Origin: Pollutimonas sp036675275
GTDB taxonomy: Bacteria; Pseudomonadota; Gammaproteobacteria; Burkholderiales; Burkholderiaceae_B
Direction: 5' to 3'
Assembly (NCBI GenBank): GCA_036675275.1
Contig: JAKFFG010000005.1
Span: forward strand, 372,001 to 436,000
DNA length: 64,000 nt
Part shown: positions 45,259 through 54,403 of the stretch, piece by piece
Numbering within the stretch: the stretch's first letter is position 1
Layout of the letters: each line of letters opens with the position of its first letter
The notes under the pieces: model-generated
Told to the model about the DNA's origin: nothing
What the model saw: the letters and a program-made list of their open reading frames with translations, nothing else
Database searches by the model: none
Position numbers and translations under genes: made by a program

Positions 45259-45512
45259 CACGACAAGTCGACCGGTCGGCTTTGGATGTTGGCACGAGGC
45301 GGGTCGAACTCAATATTGGCCAGCCCCGGCATGGCAAGCGCTTCAACGATGTTGCGGCGCTTTCCGGTGAGGCGCTGGTATTCTGCAATGCTTAACAATA
45401 CGTGGGCGGGCTTGCCGCGATCTGTGATAAATACAGGGCCTTGTATAGCGGCTTTCTTGGCTCGACCAATGTCTTGGTTAAGCTCTCTGCTGGATAGGGT
45501 TGTGACTGTCAT
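45258..45512 (-). CDS. Phd/YefM-family antitoxin
   Basis: An 84-residue antitoxin of the Phd/YefM type (SSRELNQDIGRAKKAAIQGPVFITDRG, then HVLLSIAEYQRLTG), expected to repress its own promoter and neutralise the overlapping PIN toxin. The start at 45512 is preceded by GGAGG; an upstream ATG at 45524 lies on that site. The pair is a small mobile-type module at the edge of the inserted region. Confidence 0.88.
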   Translation of the reverse strand: MTVTTLSSRELNQDIGRAKKAAIQGPVFITDRGKPAHVLLSIAEYQRLTGKRRNIVEALAMPGLANIEFDPPRANIQSRPVDLS

Positions 45513-45686
45513 GGTCGCCTCCATTCGCACGCCACAGAATGTTGTAACGTTACTACATGGCTCAAAACAACGCAAGCAGTGCTGCTCCTTCCCATCGTCT
45601 CTGATGCGCTCAAGCCCGCCCTATAGCCGCCGATGCCCGTGCCCGGGGACACCTAAACCCTTAACTCCTTCGTATTGATCAGACGA

Positions 45687-45720
45687 CAAAAAGCCCATGT
45701 TCGTTTAAGAATCATGGGCT
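45687..45720 (-). terminator. Terminator after tRNA-Leu(GAG)
   Basis: Arms CATGGGCT and AGCCCATG with a 13-base loop, followed on the minus strand by a run of T. It ends the tpiA-secG-tRNA-Leu unit, which therefore no longer reads on into nuo. Confidence 0.8.
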
Positions 45721-45753
45721 CAGGGTCTGTCTTGGACTGCTTTGGAACATTCT

Positions 45754-45838
45754 TGGTGCCGACGGCGAGACTCGAACTCGCACAGCTTTCGCCACTACCC
45801 CCTCAAGATAGCGTGTCTACCAATTCCACCACGTCGGC
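45754..45838 (-). tRNA. tRNA-Leu (anticodon GAG)
   Basis: An 85-nt class II tRNA including an encoded 3' CCA. Acceptor arms GCCGACG and CGTCGGC pair; the anticodon loop TTGAGGG gives GAG, reading CUC codons; the T-loop GTTCGAGTC is standard, and a long variable arm is present. It follows secG on the same strand. Confidence 0.95.
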
Positions 45839-45917
45839 CGGTAAAGAGCGGTATTCTAGCACGAATTTTAATTCGTTTTTTTTGGATCTTCGGGTAGAAC
45901 GAAGATCCACATAGATA

Positions 45918-46535
45918 TTAATTGTTCTTGCTTGATTCAGCTGCGGTTGAAGGCTCTTCAGCTGCAGGTTCCGGCGCAGCTGCAGGTTCCGGCGCAGGAG
46001 CGGGTTCCGATGCGGGAGCCGGCTCTTGCGAAGGCGCTTGCTCTGGCTCTGCCGCAGGAGCTTGCGCGGGAGCGGTTTCAGATGCCGGCGCCGAATCGGC
46101 TGGAGCGGGCTGCGGCGCGGCAGCAGGCTCGGCTGCGGGCGAAGATGGTGCGGCCGGTACCGCGGGCACTGCTGCACCCGGCGCAGCGGTGCCCGGTGCA
46201 GCGGCACCCGGTGCCGAAGGAACGGCTGAACCACTGGCTGGAACAGGCGACTGGAACCCTTGCATTACGCCTGTATCGAGTATTGATGTACCGCTGGGGT
46301 GATGGGCCAGATAAGCCAGGCCACCGGTCGATACAAAAAAGATCACTGCAGCCCATTTGGTGGCTCGTGACAGAAAATTCGCAGCACCGGTGGCGCCAAA
46401 CAGACTACCCGCGGATCCGCCACCGAAGGAGGAACCCATGTCGGCGCCTTTGCCCTGCTGCAGCAAGACGAGCAAAATAATGCTCAATGAAGATACGACC
46501 TGGATCGCCAGAAGAACAGGTGACAACCATTGCAT
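45918..46535 (-). CDS. secG: Protein translocase subunit SecG with long Ala/Pro/Glu tail
   Basis: SecG is a two-helix inner-membrane protein that assists SecYE export. The first 75 residues are normal (SIILLVLLQQGKGADMGSSFGGG, then the second helix AAVIFFVSTGGLAYL). After that come about 105 residues of low-complexity Ala, Pro, Glu and Ser (repeats such as PAPEPAAAPEP), making 205 residues against about 110 in E. coli. The tail is probably disordered; such extensions occur in Burkholderiales. Confidence 0.93.
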   Translation of the reverse strand: MQWLSPVLLAIQVVSSLSIILLVLLQQGKGADMGSSFGGGSAGSLFGATGAANFLSRATKWAAVIFFVSTGGLAYLAHHPSGTSILDTGVMQGFQSPVPASGSAVPSAPGAAAPGTAAPGAAVPAVPAAPSSPAAEPAAAPQPAPADSAPASETAPAQAPAAEPEQAPSQEPAPASEPAPAPEPAAAPEPAAEEPSTAAESSKNN

Positions 46536-46551
46536 GAAAAAACTCCGAGGC

Positions 46552-47301
46552 CTATGCGGCCGCTATACGTAAAAATTCTTCTGCCATCAGCGACGCGCCA
46601 CCTACGAGGGCGCCGTCGATATCAGACATGGCAAACAAACTGCTGGCGTTAGACGCTTTGACGCTACCGCCATACAAAATCCGAACCTGTGGAACATTCA
46701 ACGTGGACAACTGTACCCGGATGAAGGCGTGGACGTCTTGTGCTTGTTGCGGGGTGGCGGTAAGCCCCGTGCCGATGGCCCAAACGGGCTCGTAGGCAAG
46801 CACAAGCCGGGCGAGCGATTCTGCGCCCAATGCCAGCACAGGTTCGAGCTGGCGCCGAATCACTTCGTGAGTGAGTCCGGCCTCTTGTTCGGCCTGTGTC
46901 TCGCCCACACATACAACTGGGCATATGCCTGCGTTTAGCGCCGCTGACGCTTTTTCGGCGACCAACTGGTCGGTTTCGCCATGTAGCGAGCGACGTTCAG
47001 AATGCCCAACCAGCGCCCATTGGCAGCCAAAGTCGCTGAGCATGTCGGCGGAAACCTCGCCGGTAAAAGCGCCCTGCCGGTGCTTGCTGATATCTTGCGA
47101 GCCCCAGCCGATGCCGCTACCGTGCAGGCAAGCGCTGACCTGCCCCAAATAGGGAAAAGGAGCACACACCGCCATGTCGCAGTTGTGGGCAACAGCGACA
47201 CCTGCGCACAGGCCTGTGAGAAGCGTGGCGTTGGTGGCCCGAGTGCCGTGCATTTTCCAGTTGCCTATTACAAGGCGCTTACGAATCAGAGCAGTATTCA
47301 T
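46552..47301 (-). CDS. tpiA: Triosephosphate isomerase
   Basis: A 249-residue TIM-barrel enzyme that interconverts dihydroxyacetone phosphate and glyceraldehyde 3-phosphate. Lys in GNWKMHG, His in VGHSERR and catalytic Glu in AYEPVWAIGTG are all present, as is the phosphate loop YGGSVK. secG follows after 16 nt, the usual pairing in beta-proteobacteria. Confidence 0.97.
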   Translation of the reverse strand: MNTALIRKRLVIGNWKMHGTRATNATLLTGLCAGVAVAHNCDMAVCAPFPYLGQVSACLHGSGIGWGSQDISKHRQGAFTGEVSADMLSDFGCQWALVGHSERRSLHGETDQLVAEKASAALNAGICPVVCVGETQAEQEAGLTHEVIRRQLEPVLALGAESLARLVLAYEPVWAIGTGLTATPQQAQDVHAFIRVQLSTLNVPQVRILYGGSVKASNASSLFAMSDIDGALVGGASLMAEEFLRIAAA

Positions 47302-47328
47302 TAAGCCCAGGAAGAAAAAATTGGATAA

Positions 47329-47354
47329 CCCGGCATTGTAGCCTGTAAGCCGGG
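47329..47354 (-). terminator. Possible terminator of the quinone oxidoreductase gene
   Basis: CCCGGC/GCCGGG arms with a 14-base loop in the 82-nt gap before tpiA. On the minus strand a T-rich run follows about 8 bases later. It may end the oxidoreductase message or only reduce read-through into tpiA. Confidence 0.35.
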
Positions 47355-47383
47355 AATCCGCACGCGGCGATTATCGAACATGC

Positions 47384-48364
47384 CTACTGAACGGTAAGAA
47401 CGATCTTTCCGATTTGCTCGCCCGCCTCCATCATGGCATGAGCGTCGCACGCCTTTGCCAGCGGGAAAGTGGTATGCACGATGGGACGGATTTTCCCGGC
47501 TTCGAGCAATGGCCAGACATGCTGCCTGAGCGCCTGAGCGATGTCCGCCTTGAAAGCCACCGGCCTGGGTCTCAAGGTGGAACCTGTGACAGTCAGCCGG
47601 CGGCGCAGGACGTGGTTGCAATCTATTGTTGCTTTTGCCCCGCCGAGCAGGGCGATGATCACGATACGGCCGTCGTCCGCCAAGCAGTTTATATTGCGGT
47701 TGATGTACTCGCCAGCCACCATATCGAGCACAACGTCCACACCCTTGCCGCCAGTGGCTTTTTTGATTTCTTCCACGTAGTCCTGGGTACGGTAATTGAT
47801 ACCCATTGTCGCGCCAAGGCCTTCGACGGCGCGGGCGCGCTCATCGCTGCCTACCGTTGCATAAACCTCGTGGCCCATAGCCTTGGCCAGCTGAATCGCG
47901 GTTGTGCCTATACCGCTGGCGCCGCCATGCACCAACAAGGACTCGCCAGCCGATAGCTGCCCGCGATCGAAGACATTGCTCCACACGGTATAGTAGGTTT
48001 CCGGCAAACCGGCGGCCTCGACATCCGAAAGGCCCTTGGGCACAGGCAGGCACTGCTGGGCCGGTGCCACACAATATTCTGCGTAGCCTCCACCTGCAAG
48101 CAAGGCGCATACTTTATCGCCCATCGCCAGGCCGCCGGCCGCGGGGTCTCCGCCCACGATCTCGCCCACCACTTCGAGTCCGGGCAAATCGGACGCACCG
48201 GGAGGCGCGGGGTAATTCCCCTTGCGCTGAAAGACATCGGGGCGGTTGATGCCGGCTGCCGACACCTTGATAAGTACTTCGCCGGCTTTCGGTTCAGGCA
48301 CGGGACGATCCACGAGCACCAGAACTTCGGGACCGCCTGGTTGCGAGATTTCAACTGCCTTCAT
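47384..48364 (-). CDS. NAD(P)H-quinone oxidoreductase (PIG3/Qor family)
   Basis: A 326-residue medium-chain dehydrogenase/reductase without zinc ligands. The NADPH-binding loop VHGGASGIGTTAIQLAKAMG is near residue 145. The start at 48364 gives MKAVEISQPGGPEVLVLVD, normal for the family. These enzymes reduce quinones with NADPH. It lies upstream of tpiA, as in several Burkholderiales. Confidence 0.9.
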   Translation of the reverse strand: MKAVEISQPGGPEVLVLVDRPVPEPKAGEVLIKVSAAGINRPDVFQRKGNYPAPPGASDLPGLEVVGEIVGGDPAAGGLAMGDKVCALLAGGGYAEYCVAPAQQCLPVPKGLSDVEAAGLPETYYTVWSNVFDRGQLSAGESLLVHGGASGIGTTAIQLAKAMGHEVYATVGSDERARAVEGLGATMGINYRTQDYVEEIKKATGGKGVDVVLDMVAGEYINRNINCLADDGRIVIIALLGGAKATIDCNHVLRRRLTVTGSTLRPRPVAFKADIAQALRQHVWPLLEAGKIRPIVHTTFPLAKACDAHAMMEAGEQIGKIVLTVQ

Positions 48365-48406
48365 ACGGACTCCTTGGACACTAAGCAAAACCGTATTATC
48401 GCTTGT

Positions 48407-48727
48407 CTAACCGACCTTAGGATCGGGGTTAGCCGTGTTGGAGCCGCCTTCCTGGATAAGGATGCGACATACCGAGGCCGCCTTGCGGAATTCGGAGGCC
48501 GCGACGTACTCGGGGTCGTTCAACCATGCTTCGACCCTTTCCCGATCAGGAAATTCCAGCAGTACCATGCGTTCTGTGAAGGCATCGCCTTCGTAGGTAT
48601 CGACTTTATCGCCACGTGTCAGAAATTTGCCGCCGTACCGCGCAATGAGCGCGGGAGAGAGCTCGGTATACCGACGATAGGTTTGCGGGTCGTGTATCAC
48701 CATCGTCGCTATGACATATGCAGTCAT
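48407..48727 (-). CDS. DUF1330-family protein
   Basis: A 106-residue ferredoxin-like-fold protein of the dimeric alpha-beta barrel type (AYVIATMVIHDPQTYRRYTEL; FPDRERVEAWLNDPEYVAA). The start at 48727 gives MTAYVIAT. The function of DUF1330 is unknown. It precedes the quinone oxidoreductase gene on the same strand with a 42-nt gap. Confidence 0.85.
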   Translation of the reverse strand: MTAYVIATMVIHDPQTYRRYTELSPALIARYGGKFLTRGDKVDTYEGDAFTERMVLLEFPDRERVEAWLNDPEYVAASEFRKAASVCRILIQEGGSNTANPDPKVG

Positions 48728-48886
48728 GTTTGTCCCTTTACTCAGAATTATTTGATGGAAGACGCGGCAGCCAGGCAAGTCGACATCATGGCCGCAGGCC
48801 TACAGCTACTGCGCATTACATCAGATTAACGGAACAAATAAAAGAACGGTCAAGCACAGCGATCCGAGTCGCAGTCGGGTCCTGAT

Positions 48887-50293
48887 CTACGAGGATTGCT
48901 GCCCCGCTGCGTCTTTGTATATGACGCCATCTTTCATGATGAGCAAGAAGTTCTTATCCGGGTCGCTGATCAGCGCGATATTCTCTAGCGGATTTCCGTC
49001 CACCAGCAATAGATCGGCAAACGCGCCTTCGCGCACGACACCGATCTGGCCAGGATATGGGTTGCGCTTACCGGACAGACCCAGCAGTTCTGCGTTGGTT
49101 CCTGTGGCCATGATCAGCGTTTCGGATGGCGAGTACCAGCGCGTCAAACTCGCCAACAGGCTGCCCTGCAGTTGGGCCAGCTCGCTGGAGAACAGGATAT
49201 CTGTGCCGAATGCCGTTTTGATCTTGTGCTTGACGGCTAGCCGATAAGTTTGGTCGGTTCCCGCGAAAACCTCCTGGGCCTTTTCCCACTGGACCGAGTC
49301 ACGCGGGAATGCGTCGGCAAGCGCATCCGGAAATGGTTGGGTACTGAGCCAGGTGCCGGATTGGGCCATCGCCTGCGCGCTCGCTTCGTCCATCAGGCTG
49401 CCGTGCTCGATGCATTGCACGCCGGCTTTTATCGATCGCTGGATTGCCTCTGGCGTATAGGCGTGTACCGCAACATAAGTGCCCCAGTTGGTTGCAGCCT
49501 GCACCGCTGCGCGCAACTCGTCCTCGGTAAAAGTCACGACATCCAGCGGGCTGTGCGGAGACGACACGCCACCGCCCCCAGTCAGCTTGATCTGTGTAGC
49601 GCCGTACATGAGCTGCTCGCGCACCCGCAGCCGCATCTCATCCGGACTGTCCACGATGGCGCTATCGCCAGCGATATCGTGCCTGGAAGCGGGTTCCCCC
49701 AAGGTGCGCGGCAAGTCGGAAGGACTCCGGAAATCGCCATGCCCGCCCGTTACACTGATCATGGCCCCCGACGGATAGATACGCGGCCCCGGAATTACGC
49801 CGCCATCGATGGCGCTCTTTAGCGCGAAGACTGCACCACCGACATCGCGAACTGTGGTGAACCCGCGCATCAAGGTTTTCCGGGCCTCGGCACCAGCGAC
49901 GAGATTCACGTAGCCAATATCGGCAGTAGTCAGGGCCGTCATGGGAAGACCCACGAACATACTGTGCCAGTGCGCGTCTATCAAGCCGGGCATCAAGGTG
50001 CGGCCACCACCATCTATGACGCGCGCGCCCTCGGCCGATATCTTGCCCGCACTTACCTTTTCAATCACATTTCCGCGCACCAGCACGCTGCTGGGCTCCG
50101 ACAATGTTGCAGAAACGCCATCAAAGACGTGCACATTTTCGAATAGAACTAACGATGAGTGAGATTTTGCATCATTGTGCTGCTGATCGGCGCCCGCGGC
50201 GTCGGGGGTTGGCAATTCATGGGAAATGGCGGCGGAACCACCACACAGAAGCATCCCCAGGACCATAGACATCAATACCGATTTCGCGCGCAT
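48887..50293 (-). CDS. Secreted metal-dependent amidohydrolase
   Basis: A 468-residue amidohydrolase-superfamily enzyme with a signal peptide (MRAKSVLMSMVLGMLLCGGS). Metal ligands: HxH in DAHWHS, the probable carboxylated Lys in QIKLTGGGG, His in VAVHAYTPEA and IEHGSLMDE, and Asp in FGTDILF. Close relatives are Xaa-Pro dipeptidase/imidazolonepropionase-like enzymes, often of unknown substrate. Start at 50293. It stands alone, divergent from a lipoprotein gene. Confidence 0.88.
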   Translation of the reverse strand: MRAKSVLMSMVLGMLLCGGSAAISHELPTPDAAGADQQHNDAKSHSSLVLFENVHVFDGVSATLSEPSSVLVRGNVIEKVSAGKISAEGARVIDGGGRTLMPGLIDAHWHSMFVGLPMTALTTADIGYVNLVAGAEARKTLMRGFTTVRDVGGAVFALKSAIDGGVIPGPRIYPSGAMISVTGGHGDFRSPSDLPRTLGEPASRHDIAGDSAIVDSPDEMRLRVREQLMYGATQIKLTGGGGVSSPHSPLDVVTFTEDELRAAVQAATNWGTYVAVHAYTPEAIQRSIKAGVQCIEHGSLMDEASAQAMAQSGTWLSTQPFPDALADAFPRDSVQWEKAQEVFAGTDQTYRLAVKHKIKTAFGTDILFSSELAQLQGSLLASLTRWYSPSETLIMATGTNAELLGLSGKRNPYPGQIGVVREGAFADLLLVDGNPLENIALISDPDKNFLLIMKDGVIYKDAAGQQSS

Positions 50294-50549
50294 AATCAGT
50301 CTCCTATCATTGCATGCGGCTGTGATCGGGGCTGGACGCCCCACGGGTACGTCAGTTGAGTAGCATCAAGGCTCGACAATACGCTGCGCAAAGAAGCCGC
50401 GCAAGCAAAATACTGGCCGCCTGCGGTGGTTCCCGCAGCATTGCAAATACGCATATCGCTAAAGTATATTCAAGCTTCAAGGGCTCTTCGCTACAGGCCC
50501 CAAGGGCTCCGAACCTGACCTGCGTCAATCTATTCGAGGAGCATTACCA

Positions 50550-50969
50550 ATGAAATGCCTACCCTTTTTATTGATGGCAACCTTGCTGGCCGGCTGCGCG
50601 TCTACGGCCGACTCCAGAAATGACCTGGCACGCTACGGAACCGCGCCAAGCGAAGACGACCTATATCAGTTCATGTCACAAAACCGGGACACGCTTCCGC
50701 CCACCCGGTACGTCTCTTATCGCGACAAAGGCTATCTGGACGCTGTCAAAAAAACCAGCTACACCGATGAGCAAGGGCAACCCCGATACGGCTGGGGATA
50801 CGATTTCGAGGTAGCCACTTACGATACAGTGGACAACAACCCTGTTGTATGGAATCCTCGACGCGCCATCTTCTTCAACGGTCGCCTTGTTTTCGTGCAA
50901 GCACGCGCACAGCATCCCGACAACCCCACTGCGCCGACTTCCCCTGCCGCCTCCAATCCCCCCCAGTAA
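50550..50969 (+). CDS. Small lipoprotein of unknown function
   Basis: A 139-residue protein whose signal peptide ends in the lipobox LLAGC (Cys16), so it is probably lipid-anchored. The mature part is hydrophilic and has no family I recognise; SYRDKGYLDAVKKTSYTDEQ and VVWNPRRAIFFNGRLVFV are its most structured parts. Pro/Ala-rich tail at the C-terminus. It is followed by another lipoprotein gene 48 nt on. Confidence 0.75.
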   Translation: MKCLPFLLMATLLAGCASTADSRNDLARYGTAPSEDDLYQFMSQNRDTLPPTRYVSYRDKGYLDAVKKTSYTDEQGQPRYGWGYDFEVATYDTVDNNPVVWNPRRAIFFNGRLVFVQARAQHPDNPTAPTSPAASNPPQ

Positions 50970-51017
50970 CAACGCTGATCACAGCGTTTCCTTTCTCATA
51001 TTTCCGGAGCATACCTC

Positions 51018-51509
51018 ATGCAAAAGTGCAGAAGTGTCAGAGCAATGGGTAGTGTGAAGATCATTGGGGTCACCCTGCTTACGGCGGCGAGCCTTACCGG
51101 CTGCGCAAATCACCAAGCATCCTCCCGCGTTTACACGTTCGACCAGACGCAACGAGCGCAAACAGTCGTATTGGCGGAGGTAACGGGGGTACGCCCCATC
51201 GTCATACAAGCAGGGAGCAGCGGTGGGCTTGGCATGGCGGCGGGCGGTGTCGTAGGCGGGCTTGCCGGCAACACCGTAGGCGGCGGCTCCGGCAGACGCC
51301 TGGCCACTGCTGGCGGAGCGATAGGCGGCGCAATGGCGGGCAATGCCGTCGAAAACGCTCGCAACCGCAGACAAGGCGTCGAAATCACCCTGCGCCTGGA
51401 CAGCGGCGATACCCGCGTGATTGCGCAGGAAGCCGATATCCCTATTTTTGTCGGTCAGCGGGTGCAGGTGATCACGCACGGAAACACTACCCGCGTCGTC
51501 CCCTTGTAG
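51018..51509 (+). CDS. Glycine-zipper lipoprotein (SlyB/Rick_17kDa-like)
   Basis: A 163-residue outer-membrane-type lipoprotein with lipobox SLTGC and a glycine-zipper double hairpin: GGLGMAAGGVVGGLAGNTVGG and GGAIGGAMAGNAVENA. The tail DIPIFVGQRVQVITHGNTTRVVP is the common C-terminal domain. Relatives stabilise the envelope. Start at 51018 is supported by CGGAG; an internal ATG at 51045 is possible. Confidence 0.87.
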   Translation: MQKCRSVRAMGSVKIIGVTLLTAASLTGCANHQASSRVYTFDQTQRAQTVVLAEVTGVRPIVIQAGSSGGLGMAAGGVVGGLAGNTVGGGSGRRLATAGGAIGGAMAGNAVENARNRRQGVEITLRLDSGDTRVIAQEADIPIFVGQRVQVITHGNTTRVVPL

Positions 51510-51540
51510 CCGTAGGCAACGGCTTCTCTATACCGAAATA

Positions 51541-51574
51541 GCAATGGCATCGGCGTCACGCTGATTGCCATTGC
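51541..51574. terminator. Hairpin between convergent lipoprotein and arcD genes
   Basis: GCAATGGCA and TGCCATTGC, perfect 9-bp arms with a 16-base loop, in the 90-base gap between two convergent genes. No clear T-run on either strand, so termination here is only suggested. Confidence 0.4.
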
Positions 51575-51598
51575 CGTCAACGGTGTGCCCAGTGCGTT

Positions 51599-53047
51599 TC
51601 AGTGCCCTACCGCGGCGCTGCCCAGCGCCATATTCCCGGATGCGAGTTCCCACAGGCCGGTGGCGGCTCCCAGGACGACAATACACAAAATAGCCCATTC
51701 GAATCGAGCGAAAACGGAACCTCGCTGCTCACGCCTTGCGATGATAAAAAGAATCGTACCGGGTGCATAGATCAACGACGACAGCACGAAATAATCGAAG
51801 CCACCGGCCAGTATCATGCCTATTGCGTAGGTCGTGGCAATGGCGGCAATGCACAGCTCGAACGAACGACGCCGGCTCCAGCCATGATAAGTGTCTCCCC
51901 GCAACGCAATCAGCAGGCCAAAACCGGCCACGAAGAAGTACGGCACTAGACTCATGGAACTGGCGAGGCTCTTCACCAGAACGAAAGTATCCTGCGTAAA
52001 CAAGGTGCCAAGCAGGAATAGTTGAACAACGCCGTTGCTAAGCCACAGCGCCTTGTTGGGAACGCCATGCCTGTTTTGATGGCTGAGGAACGCGGGCATG
52101 GTTCCGGCACGAGCCGCCGCATGCAGGACTTCAGCAGCCAACAGGATCCACGACAGATAGGCACCGGCCACCGACACCATGAGTCCCACGCTGACCAGTA
52201 CGGCTCCCCAAGGCCCTACCGCCGCCCGCAGCACGCCGACCATCGAAGGATTGCGCAGCCCGGCAAGCTCCGCGCGTGGCAGAATTCCATAGGACAACAG
52301 CGTCACTGAAACCAGTAATGCGAGGACAAGCAGAAATCCCGTTATCGTGGCAACCGCCACATCATCCCGGCGTTTGGCATAGCGCGAGTAGACGCTCGCG
52401 CCTTCGACACCCAGAAACACGAAAACGGTGATCAGCATCGTGCCCCTGACCTGCTCAAGCAAACTGTCCTGATCAGCGCCGGCGCCCTCGCGGATGTTCT
52501 CTTTGAGCACATCCATATCCATGGCGAATGCCACGCAAATGATGAAAATGAGAATGGGTACGATCTTGGCGATCGTCACTACCGTGTTCATCCCGGCGGC
52601 CTGCTTGATGCCGCGCAGGATGCCGAAATGCGTGGTCCACAGCAGAATCGACGACACCAGCACCGCCGGCACTGTATCGCCGTCGCCAAAGAACGGGAAT
52701 ACGGCGCCCAGCGTTGCCTTGAACACCACGAAGTAGCTGACATTGCCCAGACAGGCCGCCGTCCAATAGCCCATTGCGGCCAGAAAGCCAATGTATCGGC
52801 CGAACCCCGCCTTCGCGTAGGCGAATATGCCGGCATCCAGATCGGGGCGGCGGCGGGCAAGGAACTGGAACACCATTGCCAGCGTCAGCATGCCGGATCC
52901 GGCGATGGCCCAGGCGATCAACCCGCCCAGCGGTCCGGTCGAGCGCGAGAACATACTTGGCAAAGAGAATATCCCTGCGCCAACCATTGAACCGACAACC
53001 ATGGCAATCAGTGCCATCCGGGAAAGCTTGGCTGTTTCCGTGCTCAA
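51599..53047 (-). CDS. arcD: Arginine/ornithine antiporter (first copy in coordinate order)
   Basis: A 482-residue APC-family carrier with 12 predicted helices. MVVGSMVGAGIFSLPSMFS is the conserved first-helix substrate-binding segment. The best start is a TTG at 53047, preceded by GGGAGA at proper distance; the frame stays open to 53335 with sequence that is only the reverse of arcA. It is the last gene of the arginine deiminase cluster and about 95 nt downstream of arcA. Confidence 0.87.
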   Translation of the reverse strand: MSTETAKLSRMALIAMVVGSMVGAGIFSLPSMFSRSTGPLGGLIAWAIAGSGMLTLAMVFQFLARRRPDLDAGIFAYAKAGFGRYIGFLAAMGYWTAACLGNVSYFVVFKATLGAVFPFFGDGDTVPAVLVSSILLWTTHFGILRGIKQAAGMNTVVTIAKIVPILIFIICVAFAMDMDVLKENIREGAGADQDSLLEQVRGTMLITVFVFLGVEGASVYSRYAKRRDDVAVATITGFLLVLALLVSVTLLSYGILPRAELAGLRNPSMVGVLRAAVGPWGAVLVSVGLMVSVAGAYLSWILLAAEVLHAAARAGTMPAFLSHQNRHGVPNKALWLSNGVVQLFLLGTLFTQDTFVLVKSLASSMSLVPYFFVAGFGLLIALRGDTYHGWSRRRSFELCIAAIATTYAIGMILAGGFDYFVLSSLIYAPGTILFIIARREQRGSVFARFEWAILCIVVLGAATGLWELASGNMALGSAAVGH

Positions 53048-53142
53048 AGTAGTCTCCCGTAGCAGAAGGCGAGGCCTGACAGGGATCCCCGGGATGCTGC
53101 CGGGGCGCACACCGGCACAGTGTGCTTGCAATGTACGGCCGC

Positions 53143-54387
53143 TTACTCGTATGCGTCGCGTGCAATCGGGCATGTCATGCAATGGCCGCCGCCCCGGCCC
53201 CTTCCGAGCTCGGCGCCGACAAAGGTAACCACCTCGATGCCGGCCTTGCGCAGCAAGGTATTGGTGTAGACGTTGCGATCGTATGCCAGCACCACACCCG
53301 GAGAGATGCACACCAGATTGGCGCCGCTGTCCCATTGTGTACGTTCGCGAAGGTAGGCATTCCCTCCGGTTTCCACGACACGCATTTTCGATACGCCCAG
53401 CGCCTTGCCGATGACATCGGTAAGGGGGCCCTCATCCTTGTGAAGTTTCAGCTCGCCCGGCTTGTTGCCCGGACGGTATGAGAATGCCTGGATTTTATTG
53501 ACGATGTCGGGATAGACGAGCAGGCAATCCTGGTCGGCGAATGTCAGCACGGTATCCAGGTGCATGGCGGCACGCAGTTTCGGCATCGCTGCAACGATGA
53601 CCCGATCAGCCACATTGCGCTCGAACAGCGAAGCTGAAAGCTGGCTGATTGCCTGGCGAGAGCTGCGTTCGCTCATCCCTATAAGTACAGTGCGATTGCC
53701 GATAGGCATGACATCGCCGCCTTCAAGAGTAGCCAGCCCATGGTCGACCGTGGGGTCGCCCCACCAGACGTTCACCTTTCCGGCGAACATAGGGTGGAAC
53801 TTGTAAATGGCGGACGTGAGGATTGTCTCCTCGTGGCGTGCCGGCCAGTAAAGCGCGTTCAGCGTGGCTCCGTTATAGATCCAGCACGTGGTGTCGCGCG
53901 TATACAGGGTGTTGGGCAGCGGCGGCAGCAGGTACTCGGTGACGCCTGCCGCCTCTTTGATCAGCGCCAGTTGATCACCGCCCATCGACTCGGGAAACTC
54001 TTCGGTCGACAGGCCTCCAATGAGCGTTTCCGCCAGCTTGCGCGCCGGAAGTTCATCGAGATAGCTACGGATTTCGTCAATCAGCCCAAGGCCGACCTGA
54101 TTGGCCACCACCTGGTTGTCCAGTATCCATTTCTTGGCTTCGGGGACGCCGACTGTTTCGGTCAACAGGTTGTGCATCTCCAGCACTTCGACACCCCGGT
54201 CGCGCATCTTGGTCATGAAGTCGAAATGATCTCTTTTGGCATTGTCGACCCACATTACATCGTCGAAAAGCAATGCGTCGCAGTTGGACGGAGTTAGGCG
54301 CTCATGAGCACGTCCGGGCGCGCAGACCATTACGGTATGCAACTGCCCGACTTCTGAATGAACGCCAAATTCTACAGCTTTAGCCAT
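53143..54387 (-). CDS. arcA: Arginine deiminase
   Basis: A 414-residue cytosolic enzyme that hydrolyses arginine to citrulline and ammonia. The catalytic cysteine is Cys403 in GGGHCMTCPIARD, and the substrate-binding blocks LPNTLYTRDTTCWIYNG and LEGGDVMPIGNRTVLIGMSER are intact. It is flanked by two antiporter genes on the same strand. Ornithine transcarbamylase (arcB) and carbamate kinase (arcC), the other steps of the pathway, are not in this window. Confidence 0.96.
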   Translation of the reverse strand: MAKAVEFGVHSEVGQLHTVMVCAPGRAHERLTPSNCDALLFDDVMWVDNAKRDHFDFMTKMRDRGVEVLEMHNLLTETVGVPEAKKWILDNQVVANQVGLGLIDEIRSYLDELPARKLAETLIGGLSTEEFPESMGGDQLALIKEAAGVTEYLLPPLPNTLYTRDTTCWIYNGATLNALYWPARHEETILTSAIYKFHPMFAGKVNVWWGDPTVDHGLATLEGGDVMPIGNRTVLIGMSERSSRQAISQLSASLFERNVADRVIVAAMPKLRAAMHLDTVLTFADQDCLLVYPDIVNKIQAFSYRPGNKPGELKLHKDEGPLTDVIGKALGVSKMRVVETGGNAYLRERTQWDSGANLVCISPGVVLAYDRNVYTNTLLRKAGIEVVTFVGAELGRGRGGGHCMTCPIARDAYE

Positions 54388-54403
54388 GGTGATCTCCTAT
54401 GAG

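Noticed and set aside
46026..46229. Arg/Gly/Cys-rich frame across the secG tail
   Set aside because: Produced by the low-complexity Ala/Pro codons of secG read in the opposite direction.
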